From Methylobacterium sp. CB376 (GTDB taxonomy: Bacteria; Pseudomonadota; Alphaproteobacteria; Rhizobiales; Beijerinckiaceae), in NCBI RefSeq assembly GCF_029714205.1, contig NZ_CP121648.1:2418001-2482000 (forward strand): a DNA stretch of 64,000 nt, in the 5' to 3' direction. The position numbers and the translations under genes were made by a program. Below the pieces are notes generated by a model. That model was not told the origin of the DNA, did not search any database, and was given only the letters and a program-made list of their open reading frames with translations. This document shows positions 52,625 through 61,132 of this stretch, piece by piece. How positions within the stretch are numbered: the stretch's first letter is position 1; each line of letters opens with the position of its first letter.

Positions 52625-53206
52625 ATGGCGGGCTTGCGCGTGTCGGGTCGCGGCATGGACCTGGGGGAGACCCTGCGGTCGCGGGTGGAGGAGCGGCTCG
52701 CCTCCACCCTGTCGAAGTACTTCGACGGCTCCTACTCGGGCCACGTCGCCGTGGGCCGGGACGGGGGCGCCTACCGCACCGACTGCGTCCTCCACCTCGC
52801 CTCAGGCATCACCCTCGAAGCCTCGGCGAGCGCCCACGACCCGCACGCGAGCTTCGAGCAGACCGCCGACCGGATCGAGCGCCGCCTGCGCCGCTACAAG
52901 CACCGGCTCAAAACCCACGCCAATGGCGGGGGCCGGCGGGCCGAGCCGCCCACGGCGGTGATGGAGGCGGCCTACTCGGTCCTGGAGGCGCCCGAGGAGG
53001 ATTCCGGCGACCACCCGCCGGTGATCGCGGAGAGCACCCGCGCCCTGCACCGCCGCTCGGTGAGCGAGGCGGTGGTGGAGCTGGATCTCACAGGCGCGCC
53101 CGTCCTGGTCTTCGTTCATGCTGGCACCGATCGGGTCAACGTCGTATACCGTCGATCCGACGGCGCGATCGGCTGGATCGATCCGCCCGAACGCGGCACT
53201 CCGTGA
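52625..53206 (+). CDS. hpf: ribosome hibernation-promoting factor, long form
   Basis: A 193-residue ribosome-binding factor. The N-terminal HPF/RaiA domain is LRVSGRGMDLGETLRSRVEERLASTLSKYFDG, then DCVLHLASGITLEASASAHDPHASFEQTADRIERRLRRYKHRLKTH. The C-terminal dimerisation domain (VELDLTGAPVLVFVHAGTDRVNVVYRRSDGAIGWIDP) defines the long form that makes 100S ribosome dimers. The ATG has GGAGGA six bases upstream. ptsN follows after 83 bp, as in relatives, but rpoN does not precede it. Confidence 0.92.
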   Translation: MAGLRVSGRGMDLGETLRSRVEERLASTLSKYFDGSYSGHVAVGRDGGAYRTDCVLHLASGITLEASASAHDPHASFEQTADRIERRLRRYKHRLKTHANGGGRRAEPPTAVMEAAYSVLEAPEEDSGDHPPVIAESTRALHRRSVSEAVVELDLTGAPVLVFVHAGTDRVNVVYRRSDGAIGWIDPPERGTP

Positions 53207-53289
53207 CCGGGCGAACCGGCCCACGGCTTGCCTCCGGTCCTGGGGAGCAAGCGGGACCGTTCCGTCCCGTCGATGAGGCAGCGGTCTCG

Positions 53290-53757
53290 ATGCCATTGCT
53301 GGAATTTCTCAAGCCGGAGGCCGTCCTCCCGGCGTTGCGTGCGCCCGGCAAGAAGCAGGTCCTGCAGGAGCTTGCGGTCCAGGCCGGCAAGCACCTGCCC
53401 GGGCTCGACGAGCGGGAGATCTTCGAGACGCTGCTGCAGCGCGAGCGGCTCGGCTCGACCGGGATCGGCGAGGGCGTGGCGATCCCGCACGGCAAGCTGC
53501 CGGGGCTCGACCACCTCTTCGGCCTCGTCGCCCGCTTGGAGAAGCCGGTGGATTTCGAGGCGCTCGACGGGCAGCCCGTGGACATCGCCTTCCTGCTCCT
53601 CGCCCCCGAGGGGGCGGGGGCCGACCACCTCAAGGCCCTGGCCCGGGTGGCCCGGGTGCTGCGCGAGCCCGGGATCATCGACCGGATGCGGGCGGCCCGC
53701 GACGGCGACGCGCTCTACGCGCTGCTGACGCAGGCGCCGGCCCCGCGGGCCGCCTGA
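53290..53757 (+). CDS. ptsN: nitrogen PTS EIIA protein
   Basis: A 155-residue EIIA-Ntr phosphoprotein of the nitrogen phosphotransfer system, which links nitrogen and carbon status and K+ homeostasis. The phospho-His67 is in the signature STGIGEGVAIPHGKLPGL. KKQVLQELAVQAG and VDIAFLLLAPEGAGADHLKALARVARVLR complete the family. Co-directional with hpf. Confidence 0.94.
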   Translation: MPLLEFLKPEAVLPALRAPGKKQVLQELAVQAGKHLPGLDEREIFETLLQRERLGSTGIGEGVAIPHGKLPGLDHLFGLVARLEKPVDFEALDGQPVDIAFLLLAPEGAGADHLKALARVARVLREPGIIDRMRAARDGDALYALLTQAPAPRAA

Positions 53758-53769
53758 CGCGGGCGGCCG

Positions 53770-54144
53770 ATGCCCCGCTCCCTGCGCCGCTTGGCCCTGC
53801 TCCGCTTGGCCCTGCTCCGCTTGGCCCTGCTTCGCTTAACCTTGCTTCCCTTGGGCCTGCTCCTCTTGCCCGGCCCCGCCGCGGCGGCGGAGGGGACCTG
53901 CGCGCGCGACCTCCTCGTCGCGCAATCCTCCCAGCGCGTCGCCCTCGACCGGCTCGACGCGCTCGGGGACAACGAGGCCGACCGCTGCCGCGGCTGGCGC
54001 CAGCACGTCGACACGATGCGGCGGGCCGCCAGCGTCTACGGGCGCTGCCTCGCCGGCCAGGAGCGGGCCGAGCGCCTCGCCCAGGTGCAGGGATCCGAGC
54101 GCGAATTCAGCGACCTGCTGCGCAGCCGCTGCCGCGGCAAGTAG
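53770..54144 (+). CDS. small secreted Cys-containing protein with repeat-built signal peptide
   Basis: A 124-residue protein. The signal peptide core is built of RLALL repeats and ends PGPAAAAEG. The ~85-residue mature part is helical and has four Cys (GTCARDLLVAQSSQ, ADRCRGWRQHVDT, VYGRCLAGQERA, LRSRCRGK), probably forming two disulfides. No domain is recognised. The ATG is 12 bp after the ptsN stop, so it is probably co-transcribed with ptsN. The use of TTA and CTT codons in the repeat is unusual for this genome. Confidence 0.65.
   Translation: MPRSLRRLALLRLALLRLALLRLTLLPLGLLLLPGPAAAAEGTCARDLLVAQSSQRVALDRLDALGDNEADRCRGWRQHVDTMRRAASVYGRCLAGQERAERLAQVQGSEREFSDLLRSRCRGK
53788..53862 (+). repeat. 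15-bp tandem repeat in signal-peptide core
   Basis: Three copies of CGCTTGGCCCTGCTY and two diverged copies encode RLALL-RLALL-RLALL-RLTLL-PLGLL. In frame, so unit changes alter only the signal-peptide length. The unit length equals that of the arrays at 4372 and 8339, but the sequence is unrelated. Confidence 0.88.
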
Positions 54145-54169
54145 CGGCAAGGCGGCAAGTCGCGGCGGC

Positions 54170-54931
54170 TCAGCGCAGGAGCGGCTCGGCCACGACCTTG
54201 ACCGGCCGCCCCCGGCTCATCAGCACGGCGGCGCGGGAATCCTCGGGATCCGCCTCGATGCGGGTGCGCAGCCACGCCACCAGGAACTTGACGTATTCGG
54301 AGGCGAGGAGCCGCGCCGAGGCCGGGTGGTGCCACCACGCATCGGCGTCGAACCCCTCGTGCACGACCGGGTGCGGCACCACGCGGTCGCCGCTCGTCAG
54401 GGCGTGGTCGAGTTCGAGCAGCGTGCGCGGCATGTGGTAGTTCGAGGTCACGACCGCGATCGTGCGGAAGCCGTTCTCGCGCATCCAGCGCCGCGTCTCG
54501 ATGGCGTTGCCGATCGTGTTGCGCGCCCGGTAGTCGAGGTCGACGCAGCAGGAGATCAGGTGCTGCTGGCCCGGATTGAGCCGCGCGATCTCGTCCCGGC
54601 TGGTCCGCTCGTTCACGCCGGTGATGAGCAGGCGCCGGCCGAAGCCGGCCGCCAGCAGGTCGATGGCGTCGCCGATGCGCTGCGCGCCCCCGGTGAGGAC
54701 CACGATCCCGTCCGCCCGGGCATAGGGCTGCTGCTCGGTGCGCGCGAGGCCGCCCACGAAGACCAGGAACCCGCCCGCGAGGGCGGCCGCCCCGACGCCG
54801 CCGAGGGCGAGGAGGCCGAGGAGGGCGCGCCGCCAGCGCCGCGGCCGGACAGCCGGATCCGCTCCGGTCCAGTCCTGCGCGGCCGCATCGGCGCCTCGCG
54901 TCCACATTGCGCGCTTCATCCGCCTCATCAT
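54170..54931 (-). CDS. DUF218 (YdcF/ElyC-like) membrane protein
   Basis: A protein of about 253 residues. One N-terminal membrane helix (ALLGLLALGGVGAAALAGGFLVFVGGLA) anchors a DUF218 domain: ADGIVVLTGGAQRIGDAIDLLAAGFGRRLLITGVN, NTIGNAIETRRWMRENGFRTIAVVTSNYHMPRTLLELDHAL. The family is linked to envelope polysaccharide carrier metabolism (ElyC, SanA), but its chemistry is unclear. Starts at 54931, 54928 and 54919 are all in frame. It follows ftsX in the same direction, an arrangement common in alphaproteobacteria. Confidence 0.86.
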   Translation of the reverse strand: MMRRMKRAMWTRGADAAAQDWTGADPAVRPRRWRRALLGLLALGGVGAAALAGGFLVFVGGLARTEQQPYARADGIVVLTGGAQRIGDAIDLLAAGFGRRLLITGVNERTSRDEIARLNPGQQHLISCCVDLDYRARNTIGNAIETRRWMRENGFRTIAVVTSNYHMPRTLLELDHALTSGDRVVPHPVVHEGFDADAWWHHPASARLLASEYVKFLVAWLRTRIEADPEDSRAAVLMSRGRPVKVVAEPLLR

Positions 54932-55020
54932 CCCGTAGGCCCGAGGATAGTGCCGATTGCGGCGGGTCGGAGGCAACGGGTCATCGCGGGGTTCGTTCGG
55001 GGAATCGCGGGGACATCTCG

Positions 55021-55971
55021 TCAGTCGAGGAAGCGCCGCACCGTCACCCGGGAGACGATGCCGGTGACGATCGACGCGATGACGCCGATCAGGAGGACGC
55101 TGGCATAGCCGCGCCAGCCGATCTCGAAGCCGCCGAACAGCGCCTCGATCTCCTCGCCCGCCGGGCTGGTGCGCCAGAACCGGGCGATGATCCCGCCGAG
55201 GGCGAGGGCGCCGATCGCCGCCCCGGCGCCGATCCCCCCGCCGCGCAGGCCGAGGCGGAAGAAGCGGCGCTGGAACTCGCGCGCGATGAAATCGTCGTCG
55301 GCGCCGACGAAGTGGAGCACCTCCACCACCTCGCGGTTGCCCGCCATGGCGCCCCGGGTCGCGAAGGTGACGGCGAGGCCGGTCGCCAGGAGGACGAGGG
55401 CGACGATCGCCACCCCCACCCCCACGAAAGTGGTCGCCATCGTGGACAGGCGCGAGATCCAGAGCGCGTGATCGTCGAGGCTCGCGACCCCCGGCAGAGT
55501 CTGCCGGAGGCGCTCGCGCAGGGCGGGCAGGTCGGCCGGCGGATCGCCCGCGAGCCGCACCGCGATGAGGCGCGGCACCGGCAGGTCGCCGAGGTCGAGC
55601 CCGCTGCCGAGCCAGGGCTCGAGCAGGCGCTCCGAATCTCCCTTCGACAGGGCCCGCGCCTCGGCGATGCCCCGCGCCGCGCGGGCGAGGTCGAGGGCCT
55701 TGGCGACGTCCGCCTCCGTGTCGCGCCCGGGGCCGGGCCGGACCTGGATCGTCACCTCGTTGGCCACCGCCCCCTGCCATTGGGCGGCGCTCGACGCCAC
55801 GATCTCGGCGGCGCCCGCGCAGAGCGCGGCGAGGAAGGTCAGGATGGCGATCACCGCGGCGAGGGCGCGGCTCGCGCTCGAATCCGTGGGGACGAGGGGC
55901 GCGTCCCGGCGCAGGCCCGCCGGCAGCTCCTCCGCCTTCCTGCTCCGCACCGGCGACGCCGCATCGGTCAT
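55021..55971 (-). CDS. ftsX: cell division protein FtsX
   Basis: A 316-residue membrane protein with four helices: LAAVIAILTFLAALCAGAAEIV, a ~130-residue periplasmic loop (NEVTIQVRPGPGRDTEADV.. LDDHALWISRLS), then VGVGVAIVALVLLATGLAVTFATRGAM and two C-terminal helices. EVVEVLHFVGADDDFIAREFQRRFFRLGLRGG is the FtsX signature. With FtsE it controls peptidoglycan hydrolases at the septum. The gene starts seven bases after ftsE. Confidence 0.93.
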   Translation of the reverse strand: MTDAASPVRSRKAEELPAGLRRDAPLVPTDSSASRALAAVIAILTFLAALCAGAAEIVASSAAQWQGAVANEVTIQVRPGPGRDTEADVAKALDLARAARGIAEARALSKGDSERLLEPWLGSGLDLGDLPVPRLIAVRLAGDPPADLPALRERLRQTLPGVASLDDHALWISRLSTMATTFVGVGVAIVALVLLATGLAVTFATRGAMAGNREVVEVLHFVGADDDFIAREFQRRFFRLGLRGGGIGAGAAIGALALGGIIARFWRTSPAGEEIEALFGGFEIGWRGYASVLLIGVIASIVTGIVSRVTVRRFLD

Positions 55972-55978
55972 GGCGCGC

Positions 55979-56698
55979 TCACTCCTCGATCCGCAGGTGA
56001 CGGTCGCCCAGGATGAGGCGCCTCGCATCGACCAGGTCCATCAGCGCGTAGTCGTGGGTCGCGATCAGCACCGACGTGCCGAGGCGGTTCAGTTCGATGA
56101 ACAGCCGCAGCAGGCGCCGCCCGAGCTGCGGGTCGACGTTGCCGGTGGGCTCGTCGGCGAGCAGCAATTCGGGACGCGCGATGAGGGCGCGGGCGATCGC
56201 CGCGCGCTGCTTCTCGCCGCCCGAGAGCAGGGGAGGGAGCACGTGCATCCGCTCGCCGAGCCCGACCCAGCGCAGCAGCTCCACCACCTCGGCCCGGTAG
56301 CTCGCCTCCGCGCGGCCCTGCACCCGCAGCGGCAGCGCCACGTTCTCGTAGGTGGTGAGGTGGTCGAGCAGGCGGAAATCCTGGAAGACGACGCCCATCC
56401 GCCGCCGCAGGCCGGTGAGCGCCCGGCTCGAGATGCCGCTCACCTCCTCCCCGAAGACCGACACGAGCCCGCGGCTCGGCCGCGCCGAGAGCAGGATCAG
56501 GCGCAGGAGCGTCGTCTTGCCGGCGCCCGAGGGGCCCGTGAGGAACTGGAAGGAGTGCGGGGCGATCGTGAAGCTGATGTCGCTCAGCACCTCGGGGCCG
56601 AGCCCGTAGCGCATGCCCACGTTCTCGAACCGGACGACGGGTTCTTCCATCCCGGAGAGGAGGCTCTCGCCCGTCACCCTGTATGGTCCGGCTGCCAT
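55979..56698 (-). CDS. ftsE: cell division ATP-binding protein FtsE
   Basis: An ABC ATPase of the septal FtsEX complex. Motifs are VRFENVGMRYGLGPEVLSDI, Walker A LTGPSGAGKTTLLRLILL, VVFQDFRLLDHLTTYENV, signature LSGGEKQRAAIARAL, Walker B LLLADEPTGNVDP and IATHDYALMD. ATG 56698 is preferred because GGGGAG lies six bases upstream, giving 239 residues. ATG 56650 would give 223, closer to the usual length and N-terminus. Divergent from the zinc-ribbon gene. Confidence 0.93.
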   Translation of the reverse strand: MAAGPYRVTGESLLSGMEEPVVRFENVGMRYGLGPEVLSDISFTIAPHSFQFLTGPSGAGKTTLLRLILLSARPSRGLVSVFGEEVSGISSRALTGLRRRMGVVFQDFRLLDHLTTYENVALPLRVQGRAEASYRAEVVELLRWVGLGERMHVLPPLLSGGEKQRAAIARALIARPELLLADEPTGNVDPQLGRRLLRLFIELNRLGTSVLIATHDYALMDLVDARRLILGDRHLRIEE

Positions 56699-56884
56699 GC
56701 GCTCCCCATTGCCACTCCCGGTCCCTGCCCGCCGGACCTTGCGCGGGCGTTGCGCGCGGCCCCATGGCCCTGCACGCACCGCGCGCTGCAGGCGCCGCGC
56801 CGGCGCCGGCCGCTTTACCATGCCTTAACGCTGGCGCGAGAGAACCGGGGATATCCGGCCCTGCAGGTCTTGTCGCGAGTTGCC

Positions 56885-57593
56885 ATGCTGATCGTCTGCC
56901 CGGCCTGCGCGGCCGAGTACCGGCTCGCACCCGACCGCGTCGGGCCGCAGGGGCGCACGGTGCGCTGCGCGGCCTGCCGCGCCTCCTGGTTCGTGGCCCC
57001 GCCGCGTGCCGAGGCAGGGGAGTTGTCGCCCCCGGGCGAGGCGGTGTTCACCGCCGCGCCGCCGCCCCCGCGCCGCCGCGCCCCCGGCCCCCGGGCCGCG
57101 GCCGCCGCTGCGGTTCCTGGCGGGCTGCGTCCTCCTCCTCGGCCTTGCCCTGCTCGGGGCCGCCGTGATCGGTCGCGCCGGCGTGGTGCGCGCCCTGCCG
57201 CAGACCGCCCGCCTCTACGCCGCCATCGGGCTGCCGGTGAACCTGCGCGGCCTCGATTTCCGCGACGTGGTCGCCTTCCAGCTGCCGGCCGAGGGGGCGG
57301 CCGAGGGCCGGCTCGTCGTCGAGGGCGACCTCGTGAGCGCCGCCGCCACTCCCCGCCCGGTGCCGCCGCTCGCCCTGGAACTGCGCGACGAGGCCGGCCA
57401 GGTCGTCTACCGCTGGACCGCCGAGGCCCCGCGCGAGCGGCTCGAACCGCAGGAATCGGCCCGGTTTCGGGCCGAATTGGCGACTCCCCCCGCCCGGGCG
57501 CGGCGCGTCCTGGTCCGATTCGCCGCGGTTGACACGGAGAATTCTGCGGTCAGCGTAGGGACGCAGCCTTCGTCCACGAATGAGACCCGATGA
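56885..57593 (+). pseudogene. MJ0042-type zinc-ribbon membrane protein, frameshifted
   Basis: Two frames make one family protein. The first, from ATG 56885, encodes the zinc ribbon MLIVCPACAAEYRLAPDRV and VRCAACRASWFV (four Cys in CxxC pairs) and a Pro-rich linker. The second encodes a membrane helix (RFLAGCVLLLGLALLGAAVIG) and a DUF3426-like periplasmic domain (LPVNLRGLDFRDVVAFQ, VVEGDLV, PLALELRDEAGQVVYRW). The frame must shift by one base between about 57060 and 57112, where three C5 runs lie (57065-57069, 57081-57085, 57088-57092); one extra C in any would explain it. The function of the intact family is not known. The end overlaps hpt by four bases. Confidence 0.8.
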
Positions 57594-58180
57594 CATCTCC
57601 GGTCCTTCCCCGCGTCCGCGTCCTGTTCGAGGAGGCGGCGATCGCGCAGCGCAACGAGGAGATGGCGCGCGCCATCGCGGCCGAGCCGCTCAAGGATCTC
57701 CTGGTCGTCGCGGTCCTCAAGGGCAGCTTCATGTTCGCGGCCGACCTGATCCGCGCCCTGCACCGGGCCGGGCTCAGCCCGCAGGTGGAGTTCATCCACC
57801 TGTCGAGCTACCGGGCCGCCACGGTCTCCTCCGGTCAGGTGGCGATCCTGCGCGACGTCGAGAGCGAGGTGCGCGGCCGCGACGTCCTGCTGATCGACGA
57901 CATCCTGGAATCGGGCCGCACCCTCGTCTACGCCAAGGACCTGCTGATGGCCCGCGGCGCCCGGCGGGTGCTGACCACGGTCCTGCTGGAGAAGCCCGGC
58001 AAGCGCGCCGTGACGATCGACGCGGATTACGTCGGCTTCATCTGCCCGGACGTGTTCGTGGTCGGCTACGGGATGGACGTGGCGCACGCCTTCCGGCAAT
58101 TGCCCTTCGTGGGCTTGGTCGATTACGGCGACGGCGAGCCCGACCTGTTCGATCGCGCCGCAACGTCGCCGGCCGCGTGA
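57590..58180 (+). CDS. hpt: hypoxanthine phosphoribosyltransferase
   Basis: A 196-residue purine salvage enzyme making IMP/GMP from hypoxanthine/guanine and PRPP. Motifs are LVVAVLKGSFMFAADLIRAL, IHLSSYRA, the PRPP-binding VLLIDDILESGRTL and CPDVFVVGYGMD. The ATG overlaps the upstream stop (ATGA). It is the only other purine gene in the window and is far from the importer. cpdR follows after 69 bp. Confidence 0.92.
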   Translation: MTSPVLPRVRVLFEEAAIAQRNEEMARAIAAEPLKDLLVVAVLKGSFMFAADLIRALHRAGLSPQVEFIHLSSYRAATVSSGQVAILRDVESEVRGRDVLLIDDILESGRTLVYAKDLLMARGARRVLTTVLLEKPGKRAVTIDADYVGFICPDVFVVGYGMDVAHAFRQLPFVGLVDYGDGEPDLFDRAATSPAA

Positions 58181-58249
58181 AACCTTGGCTGTTGCGCGGA
58201 CTTGACACAAGATGAAGCGATTCGCTCCCGCGGCCGAGAGTTGAAGGAC

Positions 58250-58633
58250 ATGGCGACCATCCTGCTTGTCGACGACGAGGAGTCGATCCGGGGCTTTCTC
58301 AAGCGGGGCCTCGAGATGGACGGGCATTCGGTGGTGACGGCGGTCGACGGCAGCGACGGGCTCGACCGCCTGTCGGAGGCGGAGGGCGCCTTCGACCTGA
58401 TGCTGACCGACATCCGCATGCCGCTGATGGACGGCATCGCGCTGGCGCTGGCGGCCAAGCGCGACTATCCGCAACTCACCATCCTGCTGATGACCGGCTT
58501 CGCCGACCAGCGCGAGCGCGCCCGCGGCCTCGACGCCATCGTGTCGGACGTGCTCACCAAGCCCTTCACCCTGGCCGACATGCGCGCGACCGTGCGGCGG
58601 GCGCTGACGGCGGAGGCGCGCTGCGCGGGGTGA
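58250..58633 (+). CDS. cpdR: CpdR-like single-domain response regulator
   Basis: A 127-residue receiver with no output domain. The acidic pocket is VDDEE (7-11), phospho-acceptor Asp54 in MLTDIRMPLMDGIALALA, the switch Thr in LLMTGF and Lys104 in LTKPF. The MTGFADQRERARGLDAI stretch matches Rhizobiales CpdR, the adaptor that when unphosphorylated directs ClpXP to cell-cycle substrates. GAAGGAC precedes ATG 58250. A TTGACA at 58202-58207 may be its -35 box, but no good -10 follows. Another CheY-like function cannot be fully excluded. Confidence 0.78.
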   Translation: MATILLVDDEESIRGFLKRGLEMDGHSVVTAVDGSDGLDRLSEAEGAFDLMLTDIRMPLMDGIALALAAKRDYPQLTILLMTGFADQRERARGLDAIVSDVLTKPFTLADMRATVRRALTAEARCAG

Positions 58634-58845
58634 GGGCGCGTCCGGCGCTCTCCCTCCTTCCCGTGCTCGGACGGAGGCGATCGAGGATCCTCCCGACACG
58701 CGAGACGCGGAGCAGGGCCGCGAGGTCTCCGATCCGGTTGGATGAGCGTTCGGGCTGCTTCGAGGCCGGCTTCGCGCGTGCCTCGGCGTGAGGAGGGGGA
58801 GATCTCCGAGATCCGCCCTCCCGACCGGGCCGGGCCACCTCCGGC

Positions 58846-60462
58846 TCAGCCCTCGTCCCGCAGCACCCTCCGGATGATCTTCCCCGTCGTGGTGAGCGGC
58901 AGGCTGGAGCGGAACGCGATCTCGCGGGGATATTCGTGGGCCGAGAGGTGCCGGCGCACGAAATCCTGGATCTCGGTCGCCAGCGCGGCGGAGGCGGCGA
59001 AGCCGGGCCGCAGCACCACGAAGGCCTTGACGATCTCGGTCCGCACCGGATCGGGCTTGCCCACCGCCGCCGCGAGGGCCACCGCCGGATGGCGCAGGAG
59101 GCAATCCTCGATCTCGCCCGGCCCGATCCGGTAGCCCGACGAGGTGATGACGTCGTCGTCGCGCCCGACGAAGTGCACGTAGCCGTCCGCGTCCACCCGC
59201 CCCTGGTCGCCCGTCGTCATCCAGTCACCGAGGAATTTCCGCGCGGTCGCCGCCTCGTCGCGCCAGTAGCCCAGGAACATCACCGGGTCGGGCCGCGCCA
59301 CCGCGATCTGGCCGATCTCGTCGGGATCCGCCGCCGTCCCGTCCGGGCGGATCACCGCGACCCGGTGGCCCGGGACGGGCTTGCCCGTCGAGCCGGCCCG
59401 GGCGAGGCCGAGCGCCGCGCAGGAGGCCAGGACGAGGTTGCACTCGGTCTGGCCGTAGGCCTCGTTGACCGTCAGGCCGAGGGCGTCCCGCGCCCAGGCG
59501 AAGGTCTCCGGCCCGAGCATCTCCCCCGCCGAGGCGAGGGTGCGCAGGCGCGAGAGGTCGAACCGGGCGCGCGGCCGCGCCACCGTGCGCAGCATCCGCA
59601 GGGCCGTCGGCGGCACGAAGGCGTTGGCGACCGCGTGGTCCGCGATCAGCCGCAGCGCCTCCTCGGGCTCGAACTTCTCGGCCTTGCGCGCCACCACCGC
59701 CACCCCGTGATGCAGGCTCGGCAGCAGCGCGTTGAGGAGGCCGCCGGCCCAGGCCCAGTCGGCCGGGGTCCACATCCGGTCGCCCGGGCGCGGCATGAAG
59801 TCATGCATCATGGCGAAGCCCGGCAGGTGGCCGAGCAGCACCCGGTGCCCGTGGAGCGCGCCCTTGGGCGGCCCCGTCGTGCCCGAGGTGTAGATCATCA
59901 GCGCCGGGTCGTCGGGGCCGGTCTCGACCGGTGCGAGGGCCGGCGCGGCGGCCTCCAGGAGCGCGGCGAAGCCGAGCGCGCCGTCCCCCGGCCCGTCCGT
60001 CGAGACGACGAGGGCGAGCTCGGGCAGCGCGTCGCGCAGGGGCAGGAGCTTGGCGACCCCGCCCGCATGGGTGACGACGGCCTTCGCCCCGGAATCGCCG
60101 AGGCGGTGGAGGAGCGCGTCCGGGCCGAACACCACCGCGAGCGGCAGCGCCACGGCCCCGAGCTTGTAGACCGCGAGATGCGCGATCAGCACGGCGGGCG
60201 ATTGCGGCAGCAGCACCGCCACCCGGTCGCCGCGGGCGATTCCGAGCGCCCGGAGCGCGTTGGCGAAGCGGTCGGAGGCCTCGCGCAGGGCCGCGAAGCT
60301 CCAGGTCTCGACCCGGCCGTCCGCCGAGACGTCGAGGAGGGCCGGTCGCTGCGGATCCGCCGCCGCCCAGCGGTCGCAGACGTCGACCGCGATGTTGTAG
60401 CGCTCCGGGATCCGCCAGCGGAACCCGGAGCGGAACGCCTCGTAGGTGGCGGCCGCGCTCAC
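58846..60462 (-). CDS. AMP-dependent acyl-CoA synthetase
   Basis: A 538-residue adenylate-forming ligase. Motifs are the P-loop LMIYTSGTTGPPKGALHGHR, WTPADWAWAGGLLNALLPSLHHG, NEAYGQTECNL, the ATP-binding WMTTGDQGRVDADGYVHFVGRDDDVI and the catalytic Lys in TTTGKIIRRVL. The subgroup resembles medium-chain or acetyl/propionyl acyl-CoA synthetases; the exact substrate is open. The GTG start overlaps the nitroreductase stop (GTGA), so the two are translationally coupled. Confidence 0.88.
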   Translation of the reverse strand: MSAAATYEAFRSGFRWRIPERYNIAVDVCDRWAAADPQRPALLDVSADGRVETWSFAALREASDRFANALRALGIARGDRVAVLLPQSPAVLIAHLAVYKLGAVALPLAVVFGPDALLHRLGDSGAKAVVTHAGGVAKLLPLRDALPELALVVSTDGPGDGALGFAALLEAAAPALAPVETGPDDPALMIYTSGTTGPPKGALHGHRVLLGHLPGFAMMHDFMPRPGDRMWTPADWAWAGGLLNALLPSLHHGVAVVARKAEKFEPEEALRLIADHAVANAFVPPTALRMLRTVARPRARFDLSRLRTLASAGEMLGPETFAWARDALGLTVNEAYGQTECNLVLASCAALGLARAGSTGKPVPGHRVAVIRPDGTAADPDEIGQIAVARPDPVMFLGYWRDEAATARKFLGDWMTTGDQGRVDADGYVHFVGRDDDVITSSGYRIGPGEIEDCLLRHPAVALAAAVGKPDPVRTEIVKAFVVLRPGFAASAALATEIQDFVRRHLSAHEYPREIAFRSSLPLTTTGKIIRRVLRDEG

Positions 60463-61058
60463 GCCTCGCGCGCCGGGAAGGCGCCCGCGAAGGCGAAGTC
60501 GCCGATCGGGTGGCGGCCGTTCGGGGTCTCGCGGGCGCGCAGCTCCTCCGGCAGCGTCGCCGGATCGGACCGGCGCCCGACCGCGAAAGCGGCCTCGACG
60601 CGGTGGTTCGCCGGCAGGTTGAGCGCGACCGGCGCCCGCTCCTTGTCGAAGCCGGTCATGCCGTGGGCGTGCCAGCCGAGCTTGATCGCCTGGAGCTGGA
60701 ACAGGGCCGAGGCGGTGCCGGTGTCGAAGGAGGCGCTCCAGGAGGGCTGGAGCCCGTCCTTGGTGTTCATCATCTGGTTCGAGACCAGGAACAGCAGCGC
60801 CCCCGCGCCCTTCACCCAGCCCTGGTTGAAGGGCACGAGCAGGTCGAAGAGCGGGCCCCATTCGGGCGTGTCGCGCAGCGCGTAGACGAAGCGCCAGGGC
60901 TGCGAATTGTAGCTCGACGGGGCCCAGCGCGCCGCCTCGATCATGGTGAGGAGGTCGGCCCGCGTCAGCGCCTCGCCCGTGAAGGCGCGGGGCGACCAGC
61001 GCTCGAGGAAGAGGGGATCGATCGGGTGGTCGGCGGTGCGGGAATTGGCTGACGTCAC
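60459..61058 (-). CDS. nitroreductase family protein
   Basis: A 199-residue FMN-dependent oxidoreductase fold. It begins RTADHPIDPLFLERWSPRAFTGEALTRADLLTMIEAARWAPSSYNSQPWRFVY, the FMN-binding signature, and continues with TGTASALFQLQAIKLGWHAHGMTGFD. The substrate is unknown. GGAG lies seven bases before the GTG start. It is coupled to the acyl-CoA synthetase downstream. Confidence 0.87.
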   Translation of the reverse strand: MTSANSRTADHPIDPLFLERWSPRAFTGEALTRADLLTMIEAARWAPSSYNSQPWRFVYALRDTPEWGPLFDLLVPFNQGWVKGAGALLFLVSNQMMNTKDGLQPSWSASFDTGTASALFQLQAIKLGWHAHGMTGFDKERAPVALNLPANHRVEAAFAVGRRSDPATLPEELRARETPNGRHPIGDFAFAGAFPAREA

Positions 61059-61132
61059 GGCAGTCTCCGGAACGGACGCGCCTTCCTGCCAGCCCGGCGC
61101 GCCCTTGTCACGCTCGCGGGGACAGACCTGCC

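Noticed and set aside
58202..58230. TTGACA upstream of cpdR as a full promoter
   Set aside because: The -35 hexamer is perfect, but nothing resembling a -10 box lies 16-18 bp downstream.
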